Source: Salvia splendens
Lineage: Eukaryota > Streptophyta > Magnoliopsida > Lamiales > Lamiaceae
Assembly (NCBI RefSeq): GCF_004379255.2
Contig: NC_056037.1
Span: 18,176,902-18,240,901, forward strand
Reading direction: 5' to 3'
Length of the DNA stretch: 64,000 nt
Of this stretch, positions 51,601 to 61,795 are shown piece by piece (position 1 is the first letter of the stretch; each line of letters opens with the position of its first letter). A model generated the notes under the pieces. That model ran no database searches. It saw only the letters and a list, made by a program, of their open reading frames with translations, and was not told the origin of the DNA. The translations under genes and the position numbers were made by a program.

Positions 51601-53075
51601 TTGTATATCTTAGTCGCGGTGGATTACGTCTCCAAATGGATAGAAGCCAAGGCCACGAGCACTTGTGAAGCAAAGGAGGTGGCCAAGTTCTTAAAAAGTC
51701 ATATCTTCAGCCGATTCGGAGTGCCAAGGGCGATCATATCGGATCAAGGTACACACTTCTGTAATCGCACAATTGAAGCCTTAATGAAAAAATACGGTGT
51801 GCACCACAGACTATCAAGCCCCTACCATCCACAAGCAAACGGTCAAGCGGAGATTTCTAACTGCGAGATAAAGAAGATTTTGGAGAAGACTGTCAATCCT
51901 TCTAGGAAGGACTGGAGTGTAAGGTTAGAAGATGCTTTATGGGCATATCGGACAGCCTACAAGACCCCCATAGGGATGTCCCCGTACCGGATTGTTTTTG
52001 GAAAGATGTGCCACTTACCGGTGGGAATTGAACACCGGGCATACTGGGCAGTACAACAAGTGAATATGGATGCTACAGCCTGTGAAGAGGAAAGGAACCT
52101 GCAGTTGCAGGAGCTTGAGGAACTTAGATTGGAGTCGTTTGACTCAGCCATGTGGTACAAGGAGCGAACCAAACTATGGCATGACAGGAATCTGAGGACC
52201 AAGGATCTCCATGTTGGGCAGAAAGTACTACTCTTCCAGTCAAGATTGAAGTTAATGCCGGGGAAGCTCAAGTCCAAGTGGACAGGACCTTACATCATAA
52301 CTGCACTCCGTTCTAACGGGGCAGTAGAAATTTCAGGGAGTCTTCCTAACTCTGAACCTTTTATTGTGAATGGGCATAGGCTAAAAGTGTTTAGGGACAA
52401 CAGTGATGTGGCTGTGGTGGATGAGATTCCACTGCGACCACACACTCAGGGTTCATACTGACGGTAGGATAGGGAATGGAATTCCACTGGGCTAGCTCTT
52501 TTCAGCGTAACTTGCATATGCTGGCTAAGTAGAATTCCAATTCTCCTAAAGAAGATGTAAATATGGTACATATTTGGTAGTTAATTAATTTGAACCTTTG
52601 CATGCTAGTTAGTTTTAAGAAAAACCAAAATTATTTTTCGGACCTCAAATATTAATTGGGAGTACGTACTGACCATCATAATACCATTTTGGTGAAACTC
52701 CTATTTTATTTAAGTGTCCTTTTTACTTTATTTCTAATCTAGGAAATATAGGAGGAAATCATTAAGGGACGAATTTGAATTTGTGGACTTTCTGTAGCTT
52801 TTGCAGGGTGGCAGCGGCGCGTGAGCAAAGAGAGTGGACACGCCGACCAATCAGGAGTCAATATTCTCAACCGCCTCTCCCTCGAAACGACGCGGTTTGG
52901 AACCGCCTATAACCGATTGCAAACCCACAACTGCCCTATTCCGACCCATAACCAGCCGTCTCCCCCATTTTCACTTTACAATTTCACTCTGCAACTATTC
53001 TCTCTGCGAAATTTCCACCATCACCCCACAAACACCAACCCCCACTTCATACCCAGAATTTCACAGATCTAAGCC

Positions 53076-56057
53076 ATGGGAAGGAAAGCATTCGCAACAA
53101 AAATCAAACCCACTTCCACCCGCAGGGAAAAAAACCAGAATCACCACCGCCGCGGGAAAAACGGCCGCCGAGCCCACAACCACAACCGCAACCGCAACCA
53201 TCGGAGCCGACTCCTCAAGCGCCAACAATGGTCTCCTTGGAAGCAATGGCGGCGTTTCTTCGACAGCAGGACCCCAATAGGGATTGGTCGGCGGCACTGG
53301 CCGGTTTGGGTCAAATCGGGGGACAAGAGAGAGTACTCGGAGAAAATCCTTCGGAACCGATTGTGCCATCTACAGCAACACTCCCCACCCTCATTACGAC
53401 TTCCTCCGGAATTCCACCAGAAAGAGAAGCTCCATCGACTACCCCACCACCTAAGTCCTCAGAACCCTCAGAAACTCCACAACACAGTGATTCAATGGAG
53501 ATTGACCCCATTTCAGCTCATTACGATTCTGACTTGGAAGAACGTGAAGCGAGGAAAGGTTAGGAACAGGGGAGCCAACAGGGAGCAGTTGAGTCAGAGA
53601 AAACACTGACAGCGGGAGTCGTTCCCCGAAAAGTGGCGAGGGATGAGATAGATCTGAACGAATCAGCCAAGAAGCAGGGCCTAATGACCGATGAGGAATT
53701 TCAGGCTATTTTAGATGATGTCAATCGGATGGAAGATGACACACCCGTGGTGGCTGAGGGGCTAGACCTCGCATCACGAGCAGTAGGAGAAAGTGAAGAA
53801 GCAGAAGAAGGAAACCGCTCGGAAAGCCAAGCTAGGGAAGAAGAGATTATGCCGGAATTACCCCAGCCAGAAGCAGAGAGGGGTGATACATCTATTGAAG
53901 CACAGGAAACGAAAGCAAAAAAAAACAGAAGCAAGACCAGAAGTACCCAACCCAGTGGCACCTCCGGTGATAAAACCGAAGGCCGTCAAGAGGAAGTTGG
54001 TGTTGAAGGACGAACCTAAGGCTAGACAGCCAAAGCCGCAAAGGGTATCTCAACGATGCTTAGGGAAATGGGCAGCCAGTAAGGCGAAGCCGAATACAGA
54101 GGCAGATCCCGTGGAGATCTTGAGTGAAGAAGAGAGGACCATTCCCACAAAACCTGGGGAGAAGTCTGTACCTGTTACTGACCTAGAGGATACTGTAATG
54201 GAAACCGAAGTGGTCCCTCAGACACAAGGTGGCCGGGGTGAAGATACTGAAAGGATGGCTGAGGGTCTGGACCTCGCATCCGAGTCAGTAGAACCTGAGG
54301 GATCGGAGGAGGATGATACCCATATAGAGAACCGTCCCACTGCCCAGGAGGAGTCATTAGCAGAAGAGGAAGCCAGATACCAAGTAGAGAGGAAACGGAA
54401 AGGATAAGCCATTATGAAGAAAAAGCCTAGTACCAAGAAACCGCGTATCGTGAACACTAGCATAGTGATCACTGAGGCTGCTCAGAGGACCCCATCAAGC
54501 CGGCGAGAGCAGAGTGATAGTGAGTATGAGATCAGTGAGGAATCTGAATCGGACAGTGATACGTCCATGGAGGATGAGGAGTACAAGGAGCAACAACTTC
54601 CAAACGATCATCGGGAGTTATTGCATCCGCCTGCAGAGAGACTCCGATATAAGCGTTGGGCGGTGAAGCTCACAGACGATGTGGTGGAGGAGATGAAATT
54701 GTTTGACTCCAAGAAGCTCCAGGTTGCCTACCGCACCAAGGACGACAAAAGCAAGCAGATCAAGTGTGGGAAGGTACTTCATCTCCCTTCTTTAGACGAA
54801 TTGAAAGCTCGCAAATCGTTTCTCAACCTTTTGCATGCGTTGGGTTTTGAATGGCTGTTAGAAAATGAGGCTTTAAGTGTCCTGGTCAAATTGGCCAAAG
54901 AACTTTTGGCAACCTTTCGATTCAAGGTCACTACTAATCTGGATGAAGAGTGTATCAGCTTCAGGGTGTTTGGAGGTGAGATTAGGATGAGTTTGATTGA
55001 ATGGACTGTACGGCTAGGAATGTGCAGTTTGGAAGAGGCCATAGGGCCTGAGTGGAGAGAGAGGGAGCGGGGGATTCCCCGTAGACATGTGGAATTTGAG
55101 CCCCAGGTCACCTGGGAAGAACTGACTCACCCCGGGGCAGGACAGTTCCAGTCCACTATCTCCTGCTCCATCCATCTCAACGATCCTATTCTACGCCTGG
55201 TTCAACTTTTCTTGGATTTCAACCTTTTAGGACAGTCGAATTCTGCAGTACGGACATCAATGACGGAGTTGTACCTCATGTGGTGTGCTAAGCAGGGCAG
55301 GAAGTTGCACCTAGGGTTCTGGACAGCGTACCAGTGCCACCTCATCGCTACCCACCCCGCATTGAATCTTTCCCTTTGCCACTTCCTGGGAGTTTTTGTG
55401 AGGAACAATATAACCGTCTCGGAGGGAGAAGACTTATCCCCCTTGACGATGGTGGACGCCCCAGGTTTTTTTGATACCCCCTTGTTCGTCCGAACGAACG
55501 CGGTATACATGAGGCAAGGCGTGCCACACTTCTATGCGATGGGAGAGGAGGCTTTACCCACTGCTCGGGTAGCGGCAGCTCAGGGAGCACCGGCACACGA
55601 GCAAAGGCAAGAAAGAATGGAAAAGGCTGTGGATGAAATAGCAGAGGAAAACAGACAGATGAGATCAGAAATGACCCGGTTAGCGTCAGTAATGGAAGGG
55701 ATCCTGAAGGAGTCTGCAGGACAGAGAAGGCAGAATCAGAGGCAAGAGGCTTTGGAGACGATAGTAACCAAGCTAGGAGAGGAAAACCACCGGATGATAG
55801 CAGAAATGACCAGGATGACGTCCGTGATAGACGAGATACTGATGGTGTTAGCACAAGGAAGACAAGAGGAAGATGTTGGACCGAGTGGCCATGGTGGCCG
55901 GAATGATGAACAGCAGATACCTGAGACAGAAGAAGGTGAGGCCGAGGTGCCGGCGAATGCCGAGGAGCCGGCGGAGTTTGATGAGGACCAGACCGGAACT
56001 GATAGGGAACAACCACCTACACCACCTGCACCACGAAGGAGCAGGCGACACCGATAG
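53076..56057 (+). pseudogene. Athila-type 3' ORF, copy 2, less damaged
   Basis: Same organisation as 40272-43253. The TAG at 53561, the frame change near the A-run at about 53919 and the TAA at 54405 are shared with copy 1, but the copy-1 TAG at 41733 is absent here. The C-terminal frame therefore starts at 54414 (MKKKPSTKKPRIVNTS) and is 547 codons long. The fold-like domain (ISFRVFGGEIRMSLIEW), a Trp/Leu-rich middle (FWTAYQCHLIATHPA) and the doubled coiled coil are the same. Function unknown; DNA- or Gag-binding roles are possible but not shown. Confidence 0.75.
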
Positions 56058-56186
56058 ACCACCCCTTACTGACCAGTTAGTTTTCTTTTTTATGTTTCTT
56101 TTTTTTTAGTTTTCCGTATTTCTGTTTGTGTTTTGATGGTTTTTTTAGGTAGTATAATTTGTGTTTGTGCGCAAACCTCATTTCTA

Positions 56187-56532
56187 ACACTTAGCCTATT
56201 TAATAGTCTAAGTGTGAGAAGTAAAGGGTTTGTCTCTTTGACGCATGTTTTCTGTATTTTCTTGTTTGTTGTTTTTCGAAAGCATGTTGGCTCACACTTA
56301 GCCCATTGCATGGTCTAAGTGTGAGAAGTTTATGTATATATGTGCTTTGTAATTGTTGGTTTTTGCTTAGGTTTTAAACTCTTCCACTTAGCCTATTTTA
56401 TAGTCTAAGTGTGAGAAGTTTTAGTTTTTAGCATGTCGTTGTGTCTACCATACTGGCCATTACCTTTTCCACTTCACAGCCTTATCTGAGGGCCGACACT
56501 TGTGAAGTGGGAGGGGGACGCAATGGCCAGTA
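56187..56532 (+). repeat. Hairpin array in the Athila 3' noncoding region, copy 2
   Basis: All four hairpins of 43383-43728 are kept with the same stems: 56187-56215, 56292-56324, 56385-56411 and 56451-56532. No stem-breaking change was seen between the copies. Confidence 0.9.
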
Positions 56533-57876
56533 GGATGTATGTGCATTTGTGTGGTTAGTGTTTGTGCTTGTGTTAGTTTCTTGTTAGGTCTAGTTTTTTT
56601 TCTTTTGTGTGTTGATTGGGCTTAAAACTCAACTGTCCTGAGCTGACGGTGAGGGGAATTGAGGGAGATACGACATGCTGGAAAACAGAAACTACCCCCC
56701 TTAGTACCTCCTTGCCAGGATAGATGACGCAAGTATGAGGGAAAAGCCCATCCTTAGAGCCAAACACGAAAGCCATCTTAAAATGTGAGTTATAAGCTTT
56801 AAGTGGAACCACTTTCCACAAATTTTGAAAAGAAAAGAGCGGCTGCCACGAACTACCTAAGATGAAGTGACCACGAGTAGCGAACACTGAAGGCAGTAGG
56901 AAACCCCCCCCCCCCCAAAAAAACCACCTTTAGAACCCATTTTCTTAACTCTTTATACCCAGATATACACCCCTAGCCACTGGGATTGTGTGTGCAAGGC
57001 ATGAGACGATTGGAGCTTACTGGCCAAAAGGTGTACAAGAAAGCAGAATCCAGCTGGGCAAGAAAGTTTGGAAGAAAATCGACCAGGGAGTTATCCCAGG
57101 TCCAAAAAAAGAAGAAGAAGGTATAAGGGTGGCGAAGCCACAAAGAAGAAAAGGGGGAAAGAAAAAAAAAGAAAGAAAGATAGATAAAAGAAAATGGTCA
57201 GAAAAACTTCGCCACAAAAGAAAGAGAAGGAATAAGTGTGGCGAAGCCACAAGAAACTACTGACCAGTTGGAGATCATAGCCAGAAGCGCCAGCCAAGAG
57301 AAGCAACAACCAAGAGCTCAAATGCACACAGTTCCCCACCTCAATAAAACAGAAATTTTGAACCTAGAGCCTTAGGAACATCCACCCCAAAACATTACAA
57401 ACCAATAGCCCCGTTACAAACCTTTAAGCCCTTCAGTAGCTACACGTGAGATCTAAGTCCGAAGCAATCGTGGTTGAGCATATTGAGAGAAATGCAGTCC
57501 TAACATTCCTGGTGAGGTATGAGTGACTGAGTGAACCTAGTGTTTGGCCGAGAGGTGTGGGCGATCCTGACAAGCGGATATACTGACTGGGAGAGAAAAG
57601 GGGGGCGGCGGAAGTTCAAGGCTGTCTAAGGCCGGATTGCACCTAATCCCGAGGGGAGGGATAGTTGAAAATATAGCCCAATTATTGTGTTAATGTGTGT
57701 AAATGTTTTAGTTTTCTTTTATGTGTTTGTCTTTGTTATGTGTTTTTCTTTGCGTCATAGTTAGAGTCTAGGGTAGGATAGAGTCGGTCAGGGGAGTAAC
57801 CAGGCTAGAATTCGACTTACTTCTTTTTATTTGTTCTTCACGCTTGAGGACAAGCATGTGGTAAGTGTGAGCAGTT
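56533..57876 (+). other. Athila 3' noncoding region, copy 2, to the 3' LTR
   Basis: Like 43729-44883 with shorter homopolymers. From 57677 unique T-rich DNA (GTGTTTGTCTTTGTTATGTG) leads to CTTGAGGACAAGCATGTGGT and AAGTGTGAGCAGTT. The latter is in the polypurine-tract position directly before the 3' LTR but is only weakly purine-rich. Confidence 0.7.
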
Positions 57877-59366
57877 TGATAAGTCGTATTTTAGGCCTTG
57901 GTTACTGGTCAGTATGATGTGCATAATTGATTATATCTGCAAAACAGTTGCTCAAAGTGTGCAGGTTGAGTGTTCTAGCCAGTACGCAAAGCTTCAGATA
58001 CTTCAGGTGAAAAGGGCGTCAGAACGATTACGTACTGACCAGTATACATGCAAAAATGGCTCGAGATGGAGAAGAAGTATAGCTGGGACTGATCAACCAC
58101 AATTAAGGGCAAAGAAGTCATCTCGCCACAAGGTTTTACCCTAAAATCAAGGGTAAGCCTCCCTATAAAAGGAAGCCACTTGGAGAGAGAAGGGAGGACT
58201 CATTCATCATCATCCATTCTTAGGTAGAATTCTCTCGGTAGTTCAGTCCTTCAGTCCAGTCATGAGCCTCATTCCTCGCCACAACCATGATCACCTGAGT
58301 TCCAGAAGCCTCCGGAGTTCCAGACGTTCTTCATTCAGTCAGCAAGATCGTAGTTAGAAAGTTCCATCGCCCGGCGTGGCAAAACACTTTTTATTTCGCT
58401 TCGTAGTTTAAATTGCTTGTTTTCCTTTGCGCTGGATCTTGTTACTTTTGAATTTCACTGCTTAGAAGTACTTTGATTGAAGATCCGAACATGTTTTATG
58501 CTATGAAGTTGTTTTCTGTTCAGTTCACTTCGCTGATTTCTTTTCCTTCTGCCCAGTTAGTTTAGATCTAGTTTTTCTGGTTGAGTTGAGTATCGAATCG
58601 TGTGTTTCCATTTCCGTAGTTTATTTCTCCGAGTTAGTATAGCCTGTTTACTGTTTAATTGCGTAGAGTTTTGTTTCATGCAAGGTGTGGTTGTGTTTCA
58701 TATATTCGTTTATGTTGACCAGTAGGCGGAGTTTCAGTTTCGGTGTTCGATCTTAGATTTGGAATTTTTTAGTGGTAGATCTGGAATCGTGAGTTAGTAA
58801 TCTGTGTTTAAATGGTGTTGAATATGGTTTATTTGTTATCTGATTTTAGTTTGTGTTTGTTGAAGAAGATGATGTCCATATCAAATGTTGGGGACCACTT
58901 GTTTCTTTAAAAATGCTTTTTGCTTTTCGTCCTTCACTTTTAATTATACCCTGCAGACCTGTCAGCCTAGTCACCACAACTTGCACTACCTTCTGATATT
59001 CTGTTTAGCCCAAAATAGAAACCCAGTACTTTTCGAATATTTTCTGTTTCACCATGTCCACGTACACAGCTGCATATCAGAATCCTCTCACACCTCCTAG
59101 CCAGTAGGATACCATCTTTAAATTCCAGCCTAGATAAGTCTCAACCCAAAGCGTGGTAGCTAACCAAACCTTTCCAGAATATCACCGCAATCACTCCAAC
59201 CGTCACCATCTCTGTGGGATTCGACCCCTACCTTCATTATACTACCCAGTAGAAGATGGTTGAGGAATTATTGATACCGGGTTTTAGGCTTAGCAGGGGA
59301 TTGTTTCATCCTGAACAGTAGGATACATCCTTGTTTGAACGACACCTATGAAAACCTGCTCTTTCA
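57877..59366 (+). repeat. Athila 3' LTR, 1490 bp
   Basis: Same length and ends as the 5' LTR, with about 28 substitutions by eye (about 1.9%). The TATA box (58163-58170) and the inverted 12-mer pair (57903, 58033) are kept. Confidence 0.95.
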
Positions 59367-59691
59367 CACGTCATAAGAACTTCCCACTGCACAGTGGCGG
59401 AATTCCTCTGCGGAATTCCCGACGGAATTCCCACATTAAAAAAATTCACAAATTAACCAATTTCCGGAAGTAAATAATTTACGGAATTAAAATTTCGACG
59501 CGAATACGGAGAAAACGACCACACTTTATTTTTAAAAAAACATACTTCATTAAAAAAAATACATAATTAATTAAAAAAGTACATTATTTTTAAAATAAAA
59601 ACCGGCTCGTCACTCCTCGGATCCATCGCCGCCGGTTCCCTCGCCGTCACTGCCGCCGCCGCCACTCTCGCAGTCGCTATCCGTCAGCCGT

Positions 59692-61498
59692 CGATCCCCA
59701 AGTCGCGGCGCATACTGTTGACAACGGGTCTAAGCTGCCGCTTGTAGTGGGGGTTGGTCGCCGAGCGCCATTCCTGCATCGCACGTAACAAGGCATCGTG
59801 TGCGGCGATGCGGGCATAGGAGGGGTTCTCCGGATCCAGCTCGTTCTGGGTGGGTGCTGCCTATTGGGCATCGGCGGAAGCGGAACTGCTGGGACTTCAC
59901 CTCGTCAAACGCGCCGCTGCCCTTTCCCCAATTGGGCGACGGCGGCGGGCAGAGGATGTGGGAGTGGGGAACTCTGAATCGGCGGGGGGGAGTTCAGTGG
60001 AACCAGCACTGCTGCTGTAATCTCCGGATGCGCTGATCCTCGTCCGCTTCGGCCAGTCGGATTCCACACCCGCACTGAACTTGGGCGAAACCTGCACCGC
60101 GAGATACACATCACAATAATTGAATGCTCCGAAGGCCTTTTTGGAGTCGAGGAACTGCTGGTGAGACAGCAGCTTCACATCCTCGGTGGACATGCCGCTG
60201 GTTGCCGAGCGGAGGTTGTTTGCGTAAATGCCGGCAAATCGGCTGAGCGGCTTCTTCAACCGATCCCACTATTTTCAGCATTGCTCGGAGTTGTGGGGCT
60301 TCTCCGCCGCTGGTTTGAACTTGAGGTAGCTCTAGCTAATGCGCCACCACATCCGGTCGATGTGCTGGTTCGCCCCGACGTATGGATCCTCAACCACACT
60401 GATCCACGTCTTCGCTAGCGCGACACACTCGTCTGAGATCCAGATGGTCCGCTTGGGCCGGCTGGATCCCTCCCCCGCGCCAGCAGCGTACGTCGGAACG
60501 CCCCGTCCCCGTCCCCTGCCCCTCCCTCGCCCTGGCCTCCCCCTGCTCTTTGTCGCCGGCAGAGTCTCTCGGACCGGAGAAAGCCCCAACTCCTCGAACG
60601 AGAACGTGTCAACCCCAGCGAACTGAGTCTCGAGGGGATGACTCACCGGGTTGTCCGTCGACAGTAAGTCCATAAAGGGCCGATAGACGTTGTCCACCGG
60701 CGATTAGGGGACTGACGGCTAGACCTGCCCAAGGTTTACCGAACCGACAGTTAAAACTGAAACCGTAACCGCCGGTTACGGTTCTGAACTGAAACCGTGA
60801 GAATTTACGCGAACCGAAATCGTCAATTTTTGAACCGTGGTTCGGTTCAGGTTCAAAACTTTTCAAAATGAAACCGTGCCGGAACCGCCGGTTCCAGGCA
60901 GTTCCAAACCGGAACAGTGAAAAACCGCCGGAAAACTGTGAAAGCATGCCGGAACCGCAAAAAATCGATGGTTTGGAACCGTGAAAAACCGTAAAAAATC
61001 ACCGGTTCCGAACCGAAAGTGAAATCGGTGGTTTTGGAACCGGAACCGTAACTGCAAAACACCCTCGCGGTTCGGTTCCGGTTCGACAATTTTCAAAACC
61101 GGAACCAGCGGTTCCGAACCGTAACCGTCGGTTCCGGAACCGTGGGCACCTCTACCGACGGCCTACTCCCCCCCGGAGCGCCAGGCGATCCATGCATCAT
61201 GCTCGATGGCATTTGAGATTGGGGCATCATCCCCGACATCTGAGGCGTCATCCCCGGCATCTGGGGCATCATCGCTGGCATATGGGGCATCACCCCCGGC
61301 ATCTGAGGCATCATCCCATACCACTGTGGGTACATGTTGTAGTACCCCCGGCATCATGCCCGATGGCATTTGAGATTGGGGCAGCATCCCCGGCATTTGG
61401 GACATCGACTGGGAAAAGTGCGTACTCCTGCCGATGGGAAAATGCGGTGCCGGTGAATCACCCGAGGCGGGAGAAGAATCGCTATCGTAGTGCTCCAT
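59692..61498 (-). pseudogene. Harbinger Myb/SANT-like protein, broken and carrying a hAT MITE
   Basis: It starts at ATG 61498 (MEHYDSDSSPASGDS). A Met/Pro-rich repeat follows (QMPGMMPQMPG-like units, 61380-61190) with a frame change. The hAT MITE at 60720-61154 interrupts it. Then come LGLSPVRETLP, a Gly/Arg tract (GRPGRGRGRGRGRG) and a SANT-like start (RTIWISDECVALAKTWISV). Stops lie at 60332 and nearby. A later part has FAGIYANNLRSATSGMSTED and RRRPIGERAAAR, and LLRAMQEWRSATNPHYKRQL near 59750 resembles the usual C-terminus. No transposase partner is present in this element. Confidence 0.75.
60720..61154. mobile_element. hAT-type MITE rich in GGAACCG/CGGTTCC
   Basis: Ends TAGACCTGCCCAAGGTT and, as complement, TAGAGGTGCCCACGGTT are inverted repeats. 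Flanks CTGACGGC (60712-60719) and CCGACGGC (61155-61162) agree at seven of eight bases. The body is packed with AACCGGTTCC-like blocks on both strands. Non-coding; the ORFs seen are repeat translations. Confidence 0.82.
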
Positions 61499-61795
61499 TG
61501 ATGATTCAAAAGAAATGTATTTAGAGATAGATACTCGTTAAAACAAGTGGTGCGGATGAAATGAAGTTCAACGAGACGTATTTATAGAAAATCAAAAAAA
61601 AAATTAAATGCAAAAATCGGAATTCCGTGCAATGGCGGACGTCAGGACGGAATTCCGCGGAAGGGCGCGGACCTGCGACGTCCTTATGCGAATTCCGTAT
61701 CCGCGCGTGTGTGGCCTAATGGCGGACGTCTGCCGCCGAATTTCGCTAAATCCGTGGGAATTCCGCGTCGACGTCCGCCATTGCGGATGCTCTAA

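Larger units (their letters stand above)
45191..52461 (+). pseudogene. Athila pol, copy 2, split by an LTR element
   Basis: The pieces are the linker 45191-45553, the pol start 45520-45856, the insertion 45862-48638, then protease and RT start 48644-50161, RT end 50113-50688, RNase H 50689-51084 and an uninterrupted integrase 51091-52461 (456 codons with [32 protein letters not shown] and QAEISN). The RT deletion, its TAG at 50062, and TAGs at 50686 and 51082 match copy 1, so those lesions are older than the duplication. The integrase frame is the best preserved coding unit in the element. Confidence 0.9.
44884..57676 (+). repeat. Tandem duplication, copy 2 (12.8 kb with a 2.8-kb insertion)
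   Basis: Same order and content as 34862-44883, with an LTR element inserted at 45862-48638 and small length changes in homopolymer tracts. It ends at TATAG (57676), after which the unique CCCAATTATTGTG leads to the 3' LTR. None of the four copy-1-specific stops is present here, but all the stops and the RT deletion that lie in the shared part are. Confidence 0.95.
31978..59366 (+). mobile_element. Athila-like Ty3 LTR retrotransposon with internal tandem duplication, 27.4 kb
   Basis: Two 1490-bp LTRs (TGATAAGTCG...CTCTTTCA) bound it, and CACGT is duplicated at 31973-31977 and 59367-59371. A tRNA-Asp type PBS follows the 5' LTR. The order is gag, then protease/RT/RNase H/integrase, then a 3' ORF of the Athila kind, then long noncoding DNA. 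This fits the Athila lineage (tRNA-Asp primer, extra ORF after integrase). The interior from the gag tail onward is present twice in direct order (34862-44883 and 44884-57676), and a smaller LTR element sits in the second copy. Stops and a reverse-transcriptase lesion make it non-autonomous. The two LTRs differ at roughly 28 positions by eye. Confidence 0.93.
31888..61792. mobile_element. PIF/Harbinger element no. 3, split by an Athila-like element, TSD TAA
   Basis: The outer ends GGGCATCCGCAGTGG (31888) and, as complement, GAGCATCCGCAATGG (61792) are inverted repeats. TAA stands at 31885-31887 and 61793-61795. Removing the 27.4-kb insert leaves about 2.5 kb. Only 90 bp of the left end lie before the insert; the right part holds a Myb/SANT-like gene on the minus strand and no transposase. 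Subterminal GGAATTCC-rich GC segments occur at both ends. Confidence 0.85.

Noticed and set aside
61192..61524. His/Arg-rich 110-codon plus-strand ORF (RHPRHLGHH-like)
   Set aside because: Antisense of the Met/Pro-rich repeat of the Harbinger Myb/SANT-like gene.
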